64,000 nucleotides of DNA from Maratus speciosus (GCA_963932465.1 OZ010799.1:278663164-278727163); one strand, 5' to 3'; positions 45,565-57,452 are shown, counted from the stretch's first letter. Numbers and translations are program-made. Notes: a model not told the origin generated them from the letters alone.

Positions 45565-48500
45565 ACTAGCAAACCCCGCGGCTTTGCTCGCGTAATATTT
45601 GAAATATGCCAAGTGATATTTGCATGACTATTTTTTATTATAAAAACACTTTTTGGAATAATTCAAAAATTACAAATTAAGCCACAATTTGACTAAACTT
45701 TATTATAAAAGTGCGATAGGCAGAAATGACATTTTAATTAATAAGAAGAACTAAAACTAATTCCAAATAAATGATAACAATTTAAAAAATATTTTAAGCC
45801 TTTTTTGCTCATTTCATACGCTCATTTCAGTATTCATTTGAAGTTTTGAATTTTTTAGAAACCATCTTAAAACATTTACATCTTAAAATTAACCATCATG
45901 TCAAATTCCAAGCTTCTTGTCTAACAGTCTACTACCTCTATGGTGTTAGTGACACTAACATAAAATGCCGAAATAGAGTTGAAATAGAATGTCTCGAAAA
46001 ATATTGAAACAGAGGCTGTCACCATTAATTTGCCAACATTAACCTTCAAATCGGTTCGTATGTCCTAATATTCTATAGAAAACGGTTTTTAGATGTTTTT
46101 AAAGGCTTTCTTGTGTTCCTGCCAACCAGATGATACTAAAACCAGCATAAAATATAGCCCGTATAGGATCAGAGACTATCACTCTTGATTCGCAACCTGT
46201 AACTTCTGTAATCGATTTATTACTTCCAGAGATTCCATAGAAATCGTAATTTAGGACTCTTTTAGAATGCTTTTCGCTCCTTCCCTTCGCTTCACCCCTT
46301 TTTAATTCGGATTTATTTTTGGCTGTTCTTAGAGGACATTTATATTTTATAAGTAACTACCGTGCTATTTTTAAAGTTTCTAGCCTCTTCAGTACCGCAG
46401 AAATCGCAATTTAGAAATTTTTTTGCTCCTGCAACACTCGAGGGTTTGTGGCACCGACATAAAATATAGCAATTGTTTGAGCAGGTTCTATCATCATCAA
46501 TTTTCTACCATTATGTTTAAAGTCGGTTTCGTATTTCTTACGATTGCCTAAAACTCGTAATTTAGAACGCTTATAGAACGCTTTTCTCTCACTTCATCAT
46601 TTTAAATTTGGAATTTTCTTTCGACAGTTCTTAGAAAGCATTTGCATCTTTGAAGTAATTGCCATTCTAAATTTAGAATGTTAGACCCCCTCAGTAACAC
46701 AAAAAACGCAATTTAGAATATTTTTTGCTCCTGTAACCCTCAAGTGGTAGTGAAAACAACGTAAAATATAGGCTATGTTAGAGCGGGGACTGTCACCATC
46801 AATTTGATAGCATTACTTCTGAAATCGGTTTATATTTCCTGAGACTGCGTAGAAATCACCATTTAGAACGTTTTTGGAACGCTTTTCGTTCATTTTGACC
46901 CCTTTTAAATTTCAAATTTTTAAGAAACTCTTCTCAGAGAGCATTTACATCTCATAAGTAATTATCATGCCAAATTTTAAGTTGCTAGCACCATCAGTAT
47001 CCCAAAAATCACAATTTAGAATGTTTGTTAAAATGCAACCTCAAGGTGGTAGTAACGCCGACATGAAATAGATCCTATACTGGAGCAATATGTCATCATC
47101 AATTTCCAACCATGACTTTTGAAATCGGTAGAGTTCTTTCTGAGACTGCATAGAAATCGTAATTTAGAATGTTTTTTAGAACGTTTTTCGTCCCTTTTCA
47201 CCCCTTTTAAATTTCGAATTATTTAGGAAATATTCATAGAGATCCTTTATATTTTATAAGTAACTACCATGCCTAGAATCAGGTTGCTAGCTCCTGCGGT
47301 ATTAAAAAAAACCAATTTAGATCGTTTTTTGCTCCTTCACCCGCTTTGGGGTAGTGGCACCGACATTAAATACATCCTACGTTGCAGCGAGGGCTGTCAC
47401 CTTCGTTTTCACACCATTATTTTTTAAATCGGTTCGGTACGTCCTGATATTCCGTAGAAATCGCAATTTAGAAGGATTTTTAGAACGCTTTTCGCTCATT
47501 TTCACCCTTTGAAAATTTCGATTTTTTAGGAAATGTTCTTAGAGATAATTTGTATCTTATAAATAACTGTCTTGTCTAATTTCAGGATTCGATGCCCTTC
47601 AGTAACACAAAAATCGCAATTTAGAACGCTTTTTGCTTCAGCAACCCCTAGGTGGTAGTGACACTGACATGAAATAAAGTCTATGTTGGAGCAAGGGCCG
47701 TCATCATCAATTTCCTACCATTACTTTTGAAATATGTTGGGTACTTACTAAGGTTGCGTAAAAGTAGCCATTTAGAACGTTTTTAGAACTCTTTTAGCGC
47801 ATTTTCACCCCTATTAAATATCGAATTTTTATGAAATGTTCTTAGAGATCCTTTATACCTTATAAGTAACTACCATTCCATATTTCATTTTTCTAGGCCT
47901 TTCAGTAATACAAAAATCGCATTCTCGAACGTTTTTTTGCTCCTGCGCCTCCTTTGGGGGTAATAAAACCGACATGAAACATAGCCTATGTTGGAGCAAG
48001 GGTTGTCACCATCAATTTGACACCATTATTTTAAAAATCGGTTTGGTACTTTTCTAGATTGCGTAAAAATCGGCATTTAGAACATTTTTAGAACACTTTC
48101 GGCTCATTTTCACCCCCTTTTAAATTTCAAATTTTTTAAGAAATGTTCTTGGAAATAATTTAAAGTTAATAAGTGACCTACCATGCCAAATTCCTTGTAT
48201 CTGGGCCCTTCAGTAACACAAAAATTGCAATTTCGAACAAATGTTTTGCTTCGACACCCCCTTTTGGAGTAGTGGCACTGACATAAAATGTAGCCTGTTT
48301 TGGAGCAAGGGTTGTCACCATCATTTTGGCACCATTATTTTTTATATTGGTTTGCTACTTCTTGAGATTGCGTAAAAATTGCCATTTAGAACATTTTTAT
48401 AGCGCTTTTTGCGGATTTTCACCCCTTTTTAGTTTCGAATTTTTTAAGAAATGTTCTTAGAGATAATTTATATCTAATAAGTAACTACCATGCCAAATTC

Positions 48501-49332
48501 CATGTATGTGGGCCCTTCAGTAACACAAAAATCGCAATTTCGAACGTTTTTTAGCTCTTGCACCCTCTTTAGGAGTAGTGGTACCGACGTAAAATGTAGC
48601 CTATGTTTGAGAAAGGGTTATCACCATCATTTTGACACCATTATTTTTTAAATCGGTTTGGTACTTCTCTTGAATGTGTAAAAATCTCCCTTTAGAACGT
48701 TTTTTAGAACGCTTTTTGCTGATTTTCACCCCTTTTAAATTTCGATTTTTTTAAGAAATGTTCTTGGAAATCATTTATACATAATAAGTAACTACCATTC
48801 CAAATTCCACGTATCTGGGCACTTCAGTAACACAAAAATTGCAATTTCGAACGTTTTTTTTTTGCTTCTGCACCTCTTTCAGGGGTAGTGGCACCGACTT
48901 CAAGTGTTGCCTCTTTTGGAGCAAGGGTTATCACCATCATTTTGCAACCATTATTTTTTATATCGGTCTGGTACTTCTTGAGATTGAGTAAAAATGGCCA
49001 TTTAGAACGTTTCTACAACGTTTTTTGCGCATTTTCACCACTTTTTAATTTCGATTTTTTAAAGAAATGTCCTTGGGGATCATTAGTATCTTATAAGTAA
49101 CTACCTTTCCAAATTTCATGTTTCTAAGCCCTTCATTAACACAAAAATCGCATTTTTAGAACGTTTTTTGCTACTGCACCCCTTTTTGGCCAGTGGCACG
49201 GACATAAGATATAGCCTATGGGTCTAAGTTGGACTAACACCATCATTTTGATACCATAACATTTAGAATCGGTTAGGTAGTTCCAGAGCTTACCTTCTAC
49301 AAATAAACAATTTTTATCTTTTTTATAATATT
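45565..49332. repeat. Higher-order array, block 3 (3.77 kb)
   Basis: Same start (ACTAGCAAACCCCGCGGC) and same closing sequence as block 2, with about a dozen roughly 300-bp units between. Leader landmarks (AGAAACCATCTT, AACCATCATGTCAAATTCCA) recur in the same order as near 42575 and 49675. No protein is encoded. Short open frames are accidents of the repeat. Confidence 0.8.
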
Positions 49333-50360
49333 ACTAGCAAACCCCGCGGCTTTGCTCAAGTAATATTTTAAATATGCCAAGTGATATTTATATGTCTAAT
49401 TTTTATTAAAAGGTACTAACTTTTTTTTTATTTTATTAAAAGGTAATATTTTATTTTATTAAAAGCACTTATTACTTTTAGGAATAATTCAAAAATTACT
49501 ACTTAAAACATAGTTTGATTGAACATCATTAATACACTGCATTAGGCAGAAATGAGACCTAAATTAAGAAAAGAAATAAAACTAAATAAATAATAATTTA
49601 GAAAATATCTTGAAACTTTTATGCTCAATTAATATGCTCATTTCAGTATTCATTCGAAGTTTTGAATTTTTTAGAAACCATCTTCTTACATCTTAAAATT
49701 AACCATCATGTCAAATTTCAAGTCCTACCACCTCTATCAACATAAAGGGCTATGTTGAAACAGGAACTGTCACCATCAATTTGCCAACATTAATTTTGAA
49801 ATCGGTTTGTTATTAAAGACCTTTTTTAGAACGTTTGTTGTTCCTGTGAACCCCAGGTGGTAGAATAATCGACATAAAATATAGCCTGTGTAGGATCAGA
49901 GACTGTTACCATTGATTCGCAACTATTACTTTTATAATCGGATTATATTCCCTGAAATTGCATAAAATCGTAATTTAGAATTTTTTTAGAATGCCTTTCG
50001 CACCTCCCCTTCGCTTCACCCCTTTTTAATTCGAATTTATTTTCGACGTTCCTTCGTGGGCATTTATATTTTATAAGTAACTACCATGTCATATTTAAAG
50101 TTTCTAGCCTTTTCAGTATCACAGAAAACGCAATTTAGAAAGTTTTTAGCTCCTGCAACCCTCTGATGGTAGAGGAACGGACATAAAATATAGCTTATGT
50201 TTGAGCAGGTTCTATCACCAAAATTTGCCATCATTATTTTTTTTAAACGGTTTGGTAATTTACAAGTTTGCTTAAAAATTGTAATTTATAACGCTTTTCA
50301 CTCATTTCATTTTTTTAAATTTGGAATTTTCTTTCGACTGTTCTTAGAAAGCAGTTCCCA
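49333..50360. repeat. Higher-order array, partial block 4
   Basis: Starts ACTAGCAAACCCCGCGGC and repeats the leader of block 2 closely. It breaks off at TTCTTAGAAAGCAG near 50350, where a foldback element begins. Confidence 0.8.
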
Positions 50361-50387
50361 GCTAAAAATGAACTGCAGTGAAGCTTT

Positions 50388-50590
50388 AAAAAAAATGTAG
50401 TTGGAAGACTGCGGTGATTTGGCACAAATCCCTGCGGTGTTTTTGAAGTCGACATAACTATAAATTAACCGCAGTAAATGTGTAGTTGATAACTACACAC
50501 TCACCGCAGTAAATTTATAGTTATGTCGACTTCAAAAGAACTGCAGGGATTTGTGCCAAATCACCGCAGTCTCCCAACTACATTTTTTTT
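50388..50590. mobile_element. 203-bp foldback element
   Basis: AAAAAAAATGTAGTTGG, GACTGCGGTGATTTGGCACA, AATCCCTGC, GAAGTCGACATAACTATAAA, CCGCAGTAAATGTGTAGTT and then the complements in reverse order, meeting at GAT (about 50490). The palindrome is nearly perfect over about 100 bp per arm. The repeated word ACTGC(A/G)GT(G/A) occurs inside both arms and just outside. No coding. Confidence 0.88.
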
Positions 50591-50629
50591 GCAGTTTGAC
50601 TGTAGCCTTTTAAAAATTTATTAGAAAAT

Positions 50630-52150
50630 ATGGGGAGAAATGCCGGATGTGCATAACATAAATAAGTCGTATTAGGCCTTTCCAACAAAATGCCACATGA
50701 TGGGTGACTCCAAAATTTAGAAAAAGCGCCCCGTTGGGGGGGGGGGGGCAAAGTGGGGGGGAGGGAAGACGGATGTGCATAACATGAATAAGTGGTATTA
50801 GGACTTTCTAACAATATGTTACATGATGGGTGACTGCAAAATTTAGAAAAGTGCCCCCTTTGGGGGGGGGGTGGCAAAGTGGGGTGAGGGAAGTTGGATG
50901 TGCATTACATGAATAAGTGGTATTAGGCCTTTCCAACAATATGTCACATGATCGGTGACTGCAAAATTTAGAAAAGTGCCCCCCTTGGGGGGAAGTGTGG
51001 GGAGGAAAGCCAAATGTGCATAACTTGAATAAGTAGCCATTGGCCTTTCCAGCAATGGGTCACACGAGGGGTGTCAGCAAAATTTAGAAAAGTGCCCCCT
51101 CAGGGGGAGCAAAGTGGCGGGGGGAGAACCGGATGTGCATAACATGAATAAGTGGTATTAGGCCTTTCCAACAATTTGTCACATGATGGGTGACTTCAAA
51201 ATTTAGAAAAGTGCCCCCCTTGGGGGGGGGCAAAGTGGGGAGAGGGAAGCCGGATGTGCATAACATGAATAAGTGGTATTAGGCCTTTCAAACAATATAT
51301 CACATGATGGGTGACTGCAAAATTTAGAAAAGTGCCCCCTCAGGGGGGAGCAAAGTGGGGAGAGGGAAGCCGGATGTGCATAACATGAATAAGTGGTATT
51401 AGGCCTTTCCAACAATATGTCACATGATGGGTGACTGCAAACTTTAGAAAAGTGCCCCCCTTGGGGGGGGGGGGGCAAAGTGGGGTGAGGGAAGCCGGAT
51501 GTGCATAACATGAATAAGTGGTATTAGGCCTTTCCAACAATATGTCACATGATGGGAGACTTCAAAATTTAGAAAAGTGCCCCCCTTGGGGGGGCAAAGT
51601 GGGGAGAGGGAAGCCGGATGTGCATAACATGAATAAATGGTATTAGGCCTTTCCAACAATATGTCACATAATGGGTGACTGCAAAATTTAGAAAAGTGCC
51701 CCCCTTGAGGGGGGCAAGTGGGGGGAGGGAAGCTGGATGTGCATAACATGAATAAGTGGCATTAGGCCTTTCCAACAATATGTCACATGATGGGTGACTG
51801 CAAAATTTAGAAAAGTGCCCCCCTTGGAGGGGGCAAAGTGTGGGGAGGAAAGCCAAATGTGCATAACTTAATAAGTAGTCATTGGCCTTTCCAGCGATGG
51901 GTCACACGAGGGGTGTCAGTAAAATTTAGAAAAGTGCCTCCTCAGGGGGGGAGAAAAGTGGGGGGGAGAAACCAGATGTGCATAACATGAATAAGTGGTA
52001 TTAGGCCTTTTCTACAATATGTCACATGATGGGTGACTGCAAAATTTAGAAAAGTGCCCCCTATGGGGGGGGGCAAAGCGGGTGAGGAAAGCCAGATGTG
52101 CATAACATAAATAAGTGGTGATGGGGGCGTTTTCTAACAAGTTACATGAG
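50630..52150. repeat. 120-bp minisatellite, about 13 units, with C-run/G-run
   Basis: The unit is GAATAAGTGGTATTAGGCCT, TTCCAACAATATGTCACATG, ATGGGTGACTGCAAAATTTA, then GAAAAGTGCCCCCCTTGGGG with a G-run, then a CAAAGTGGGG, GGAAGCCGGATGTGCATAAC segment. The GTGCATAACAT landmark recurs about every 120 bp from 50651 to 52100. The G-run varies from about 4 to 12. Because 120 is a multiple of three, minus-strand frames stay open over one to several units (for example 51203-51511), and G-run changes shift them. I regard these frames as artefacts. Confidence 0.92.
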
Positions 52151-52549
52151 GGATGTCGGCAAAATTTTGAAAAGTGGGGGTTGCACCACCTGGAATACAC
52201 CCTCACTCCTCTATGAAATTTTTATATATTATAAATGACATTTATCAGAGGGCTCTGTAAAAAAAATCCAATCTAAAAGGATGAAAATATTAAAAAAGTT
52301 CAAAAAGTAAGAGAAATAATGAAATTCTTCGATCGGCCGTGGTGAAAATCTGCGAAATTCATCCATCGACAATATGAAAAAAATCGCACGAGTTTTGCAA
52401 ATCGATCGCAAGGAAGCTCCCGCACATTTCCCCGATCAGTAGAAATAAAATATTGCAAAACTCGAGAATTGGTAGCGTGAAAAAAATTGCAAAAATCATT
52501 ACTCACTCAATGAAAAAATTTATGAAATTCCCCAGTCCATTATTGAAAA
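52151..52549. repeat. Decayed repeats of the 'gaaattcat-catcgac' type
   Basis: Words such as AATTCATCCATCGAC, ATATGAAAAAAATCGCACGAG and TGAAATTC recur loosely here and again near 52860-53100 and 55390-55600. They suggest one degenerate repeat family. No gene was seen. Confidence 0.45.
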
Positions 52550-52782
52550 GCCCCACCAGTGGCCGAGAGGTTCTGCTCTCGAAGCTGGTAGACGGGAGGT
52601 GCTGTGTTCGATCCCAATAGCGCCCGTCGGCCTAATCTTTCAGAGTTTTCTTCGGACCTTGGTTTTCCAAGCATAAATACGGGTTAGGTTCCCTCAGAAA
52701 GACCACCCACGGAGGGCACTCCCCCCCGTCAGGGCCTATATCCCTCGTGCTGATAACTGGCCATCATAAACACAACCAACAA
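52550..52782 (+). mobile_element. tRNA-derived SINE, full length, with target duplication
   Basis: A 233-bp body. The head has an A-box-like GTGGCCGAGAGGTTCTG (52560) and a B-box-like GTGTTCGATCCC (52604-52615), as in serine or leucine tRNAs. The unrelated body ends CATAAACACAACCAACAA. CCATTATTGAAAA flanks it at 52537-52549 and 52783-52795, a 13-bp target duplication. A 44-base A-run (52792-52835) follows and overlaps the right duplication instead of preceding it, so the SINE's own tail is the short AAC-rich end. A truncated sister lies at 10253-10368. Confidence 0.92.
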
Positions 52783-52791
52783 CCATTATTG

Positions 52792-52835
<44 letters not shown>
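52792..52835. repeat. Poly(A) tract, 44 bases
   Basis: An uninterrupted A-run beginning inside the right target duplication of the SINE. It probably expanded from the A-rich target. Confidence 0.95.
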
Positions 52836-52837
<2 letters not shown>

Positions 52838-53147
52838 AGAGCAATTCTTCAGTCGGCTGCTTTAAAATATTGTGAAACTTGTCAACCTGTTGCAGAAATC
52901 AATCGTGAAATTCATCAATCGAGACAAAACTCACAAGATTCTTCAGTTGGGGGCAGGAAAAAATGTGAAATTTGTCGACCAATTGCAGCTGAAAAACTGC
53001 TAAATAAGTCACATTAACTGATAATTGAAAAATAGTTATTGAATATTAATATTTAAAAAAAGGAATGCATAATAACATTAAATGGGGGAAAAATCGCAAA
53101 ATTCAATCTGTCACAGGAAAACATTGCAAAATTTTATTGATAAAAAA
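52836..53147. other. Decayed repeat sequence, no gene
   Basis: More of the loose AATTCATCAATCGA-type words seen at 52151-52549. No other feature was seen. Confidence 0.4.
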
Positions 53148-53541
53148 TAGAGCTGTACTGAGTACTCGGTAAATACTGAGTATTCGGCATACTCAGCCAA
53201 TTTGCCGAGTACTCGGTACTCGGCGAAATTTTGGCCGAGTACTCGGCCAATACAGAGTAGTTGTAAGAATTTCAAACTGATCAGTAAAAAGTTATTCGAA
53301 TATCAATGTATAATATATGTAATAATTCATAAAACTATATACTCAGTATTTAACAATATGTGTACAAAATATAGAAAAAGTTAAGCAAAAACCCCTCATA
53401 AAATAATTCAAGATTAAAATTTAGTTTCACACATACAAATAAAAGTAATTTTTTCTTATTACACAACTACTCGGTATTCGGTCGAGTAGTCAGTGGCCGA
53501 GTACTCGGTACTCGGCCAAAGTACTACTCGGTACACCACTA
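53148..53541. mobile_element. hAT-type MITE, 394 bp, perfect 8-bp target duplication
   Basis: It begins TAGAGCTGTACTGAGTACTCGG and ends with the complement-like CCGAGTA..GTACTACTCGGTACACCACTA (terminal inverted repeats with a few mismatches). ATAAAAAA occurs immediately outside both ends (53140-53147 and 53542-53549), the 8-bp duplication expected of hAT elements. Both sub-terminal regions are full of GAGTACTCGG words. The AT-rich centre has no protein. Confidence 0.88.
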
Positions 53542-53608
53542 ATAAAAAAGGAGTCTAAGAAAACCAATTCAAATTATTTTTTGGGAACAAGGTACACGAA
53601 TGCAAGAA

Positions 53609-53760
53609 AAAAATTTAGGTGCCAATGGGCAGTCTCTCACCACTAAATTTTATTTGTTATTTTTTGTCTAATATTTCACCTAAATTTTTTGTAAGAATTT
53701 AAGTGAAGAGAACTAATAAAATTTAGTGGTGAGAAACTGCCTGCTGGCGCCTAGATTTTA
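53609..53760. mobile_element. 152-bp foldback element
   Basis: AAATTTAGGTGCCAATGGGCAG with TCTCACCACTAAATTTTAT at the left is matched by inverted ATAAAATTTAGTGGTGAGA and CTGCCTGCTGGCGCCTAGAT at the right. Arms are about 50 bp around a core of about 45 bp that itself contains TCACCTAAATT. No coding. Confidence 0.8.
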
Positions 53761-53779
53761 GGTAGCTTTCATTACAAAA

Positions 53780-53883
53780 AGCTACCTATTGCAGCCGTTC
53801 GGAGGAAAGCGATTTCAAAAAATTTTGGTATATTTTCATCGATCATGACCCCCAGACCCCGAAACCACCCTCCGTTCAAAAGT

Positions 53884-53919
<36 letters not shown>

Positions 53920-54950
53920 GACCTTTGTCATACTGTAACTCTCGAATTTATGAACCGATTCGGATGTAATTCGGTATGTACATAGTACATACCAATGTCT
54001 CGACCGAGTTCGCTGGCCAGCTTCATCCGCCATTTTGTTTCAAAATGGCGGCCATTTAAAATTTTTAAAAAAATTTAAAATTTGAAATGCGGTACCAAAA
54101 AATTGAAAATGGAAAAATATTTTTTTCTTATGTATTTGACCTTTATACAAAGATTCCGGAGCAGTTTTTGTTTCGTCTATATCTTAAAAAATGGCTGAGT
54201 TATAGCATTTTGAATTTCTAGCGTGGCTGACATTTTGAAACGTCCTGAATTTTGTCACGCGATAAAACGCGTATTTATGAACCGATTTGGACGTAACTTC
54301 GTTTGTACATAGTACATACCAATGTCTCGACCGAATTCGTTGGCCAGCTTCATCCGAAATCTTGTTTAAAAATGGCAGCCATTTAAATTTTTAAGAAAAC
54401 TTTAAATTTGAAATGTGGTACCAAAAAATTGAAAATTGAAAAAATATTTTTTTCTTATGTATTTCATCTTTATACAAAGATTCGGGCGCAGTTTTTGTTT
54501 CGTCCATATCTTAAAAAATGGCTGAGTATAGCACTTTGAATTTCTATTGTGGCTGACATTTTAAAACGACCTGATTTTTGTCACGCGGTAACAAGCGTAT
54601 TTATGAACCGATTTGGATGTTACTTGGTCTGTACATAGTACATACCAATGTCTCGACCGAGTTCGTTGGCCAAATTCATTCGCCATCTTGTTTCAAAAGG
54701 GTTGCCATTAAAAAAAAATTAAATTTAAAATTTAAAATGAGGTATTAAAAAATTGGAAAATGAAAAAGATTTTTTATGTGTTTGGCCTTGATACAAAGAT
54801 TCCGGAGCACATTTTGTTTCTGAAAATTTGTTCTTTTGTTTATATCTTAAAAAATGGTCGAATTATAGCACTTTGAATTTCTAGTATGGCTAACATTTTG
54901 AAACGATCTGGTATTTGTCACGCGATAACACACGTATTCGCCTATTTCTA
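53780..54950. repeat. Tandem repeat, three units of about 326 bp
   Basis: TATTTATGAACCGATTTGGA and TACATAGTACATACCAATGT, then CTCGACCGA(G/A)TTCGTTGGCC recur near 53946, 54271 and 54599 (spacing 325-328 bp). The CGCCATTTTGTTTCAAAATGGCGGCCATTT-type stretch in the first unit is partly self-complementary. The lead-in includes a (TA)n at 53886-53917. No protein is encoded. Confidence 0.85.
53886..53917. repeat. (TA)n microsatellite
   Basis: About 16 TA dinucleotides. Confidence 0.95.
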
Positions 54951-55479
54951 TGTAAGAAGGCATGTGGATAGTATACATCAACATCTCAGCCAAATATAAG
55001 TTACTTTAAATCAAAGCAGCTTGGATAAAGCTGACTAATTTCGCGAAATTCTCATTCATAATGATTTAGTATTGATAAAAATTAGTATTGAATCTCCTAT
55101 ATTCGGTTTCCACAAAATTGAGCTTCGTGTGTTTGAATAATATAAGTTGGCTTTTTTAAAATAAGGAATTTGAAAGCTACCTCTTCCTCCCGGCACTGGC
55201 CGGAAGGACTTTTTACACTTCTGTTCTGCGAGTGTCCTTTTTTAAAAATTCGCACACAGCAGTCCTTTTCTCTAGAATCATCACTATCCTAGTGTTGATT
55301 CTAGATAAAAAGGGCCACTGGGCGGAATTGTTTAAAAAACAGCACACTTGTACCTTGTCGCTTGCAGGGAAAATCTGAAAAAGTGATCTGAAAGTCGAAA
55401 TTCATTCATCGACCATATGATAAAAATCCCACGACTTTCACTAATCAGTATCAAGAAAACACTAAATTTTACCAGTGGG
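54951..55479. other. No gene; hairpin at 55271-55305
   Basis: TCTAGAATCATCACTA and TAGTGTTGATTCTAGA form a 16-nt stem with one mismatch around a 3-base loop at 55271-55305. CACTGGCCGGAAGGAC near 55193 and GGCCACTGGGCGG near 55312 are weakly complementary, so a small MITE of about 130 bp is possible. Otherwise nothing. Confidence 0.45.
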
Positions 55480-55637
55480 TAGAAATATAATATTGCAAAT
55501 TTTGTCAATCAGTTGCATGAAAAAAAACTGAAAATAGTCATTAAGTCGCCAGAAAATTTGGTGAAATTTGCCAGTTGATTGTTGGACAAAAAAGAGAAAT
55601 TCTTTAGTCGGGGATTTTGATCAAAAATTTACCTTAA

Positions 55638-55905
55638 CACTTTGGCTGCCGCCCATTTTTCAAAATCTGTTCCCAGGCACCGAATGCGTGACTTAGAGAT
55701 CTGCACGGGCAGTCCCGTGGCCCCAGAGTTAATTTCAGAGGGTGGCCCGGGGGGGCTCTCATTGCTTTGGAAGGAATGTCCCCCCTCCCCCCCAGACCAC
55801 CCCCTGAAATCAACTCTGGGGCCACGGGTCTGCCCATGCAGATCTCTTAAGTCACGCATTCAGTGCCTGTGAACAGATTTTGAAAAATGGGCGGCAGCCA
55901 AAGTG
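55638..55905. mobile_element. TTAA-flanked hairpin MITE, copy 1
   Basis: Starts CACTTTGGCTGCCGCCCATT and ends with the complement. Inner matching includes GCACCGAATGCGTGACTTA and CCGTGGCCCCAGAGTT on both arms, around a C/G-rich core. TTAA borders both sides (55634-55637 and 55906-55909), suggesting a piggyBac-type origin. The inverted match continues past TTAA through AAATTTAC with one mismatch, so the true ends may lie farther out. Arms read in several open frames by chance. Confidence 0.7.
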
Positions 55906-56406
55906 TTAACGTAAATTTAAGGATATTGTCATTGGTTTAACATTAGCTTCTGAGTATTGTAACATGACAGTGTACTAAGCTCATTCAATATCCTCCTATG
56001 CAAAAAAAAAACATTTAAAAGAAAAATTAAGGATATTGTCATTGGTTTAACATTAGCTTGTGAGTATTATAACATGACAGCGTACTAAGCTCATTCAATA
56101 TCCTCCTATGCACACAAAAAAAAAAAAACATTTAAAATAATTAAGGATATTTTCAGTGGTTTAACATTAGCTTGTGTGTATTGTAACATGACGGTGTACT
56201 AAGCTCACACAAATCAGTATCAAGAAAAAACTAAATTTTACCAGTGGGTAGAAATATAATATTGCAAAATTTGTCAATCAGTTGCATGAACAAAAACTGA
56301 AAATAGTCATTAAGTCATCAGAAAAATTCGTGAAATTTGCCAGTTGATTGTTGGACAAAAAAGAGAAATTCTTTAGTCGGGGATTTTGATCAAAAATTTA
56401 CCTTAA

Positions 56407-56674
56407 TACTTTGGCTGCCGCCCATTTTTCAAAATCTGTTCCCAGGCACCGAATGCGTGACTTAGAGATCTGCACGGGCAGTCCCGTGGCCCCAGAGTTG
56501 ATTTCAGGGGGTGGCCCGGGGGGGCTCTCATTGCTTTGGAAGGAATGTCCCCCCTCCCCCCCAGACCATCCCCTGAAATCAACTCTGGGGCCACGGGTCT
56601 GCCCATGCAGATCTCTTAAGTCACGCATTCGGTGCCTGGGAACAGATTTTGAAAAATGGGCGGCAGCCAAAGTG
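56407..56674. mobile_element. TTAA-flanked hairpin MITE, copy 2
   Basis: Almost identical to copy 1 in ends, arms and TTAA borders. It was probably carried by the surrounding duplication, not inserted independently. Confidence 0.7.
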
Positions 56675-57188
56675 TTAACGTAAATTTAAGGATATTGTCA
56701 TTGGTTTAACATTAGCTTCTGAGTATTGTAACATGACAGTGTACTAAGCTCATTCAATATCCTCCTATGCAAAAAAAAAAAAAAAAACATTTAAAAGAAA
56801 AATTAAGGATATTGTCATTGGTTTAACATTAGCTTGTGAGTATTATAACATGACAGCGTACTAAGCTCATTCAATATCCTCCTATGCACAAAAAAAAAAA
56901 AAAAAAAAACCATTTAAAATAATTAAGGATATTTTCAGTGGTTTAACATTAGCTTGTGTGTATTGTAACATGACGGTGTACTAAGCTCACACAAATCAGT
57001 ATCAAGAAAAAACTAAATTTTACCAGTGGGTAGAAATATAATATTGCAAAATTTGTCAATCAGTTGCATGAACAAAAACTGAAAATAGTCATTAAGTCAT
57101 CAGAAAAATTCGTGAAATTTGCCAGTTGATTGTTGGACAAAAAAGAGAAATTCTTTAGTCGGGGATTTTGATCAAAAATTTACCTTAA

Positions 57189-57452
57189 CACTTTGGCTGC
57201 CGCCCATTTTTTTAAACCTGTTCCCAGGCACCGAATGCGTGACTTAAGAGATCTGCACGGGCAGACCCGTGGCCCCAGAGTTGATTTCAGGGGGTGGCCC
57301 GGGGCTCTCATTGCTCTGGAAGGAATGTCCCCCCCCCCCCGGACCACCTCCTGAAATCAACTCTGGGGCCACGGGTCTACCCGTGCAGATCTCTTAAGTC
57401 ACGCATTCGGTGCCTGGGAACAGATTTTGAATAATGGGCGGCAGACAAAGTG
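57189..57452. mobile_element. TTAA-flanked hairpin MITE, copy 3
   Basis: Same arms with a few substitutions (for example GCGGCAGACAAAG at the right end). The core is shortened and has a pure C-run near 57327-57340. Confidence 0.7.

Noticed and set aside
50578..52206. Series of minus-strand open frames encoding 40-residue repeats rich in Pro, Cys and His
   Set aside because: The frames follow from a 120-bp (multiple of three) minisatellite. They occur in several frames at once and shift with G-run length, so a repeat protein is not supported.
52560..52620. Functional tRNA gene
   Set aside because: A- and B-box-like sequences are present, but the segment is the head of a SINE with target duplications. 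It lacks a convincing cloverleaf and 3' end.
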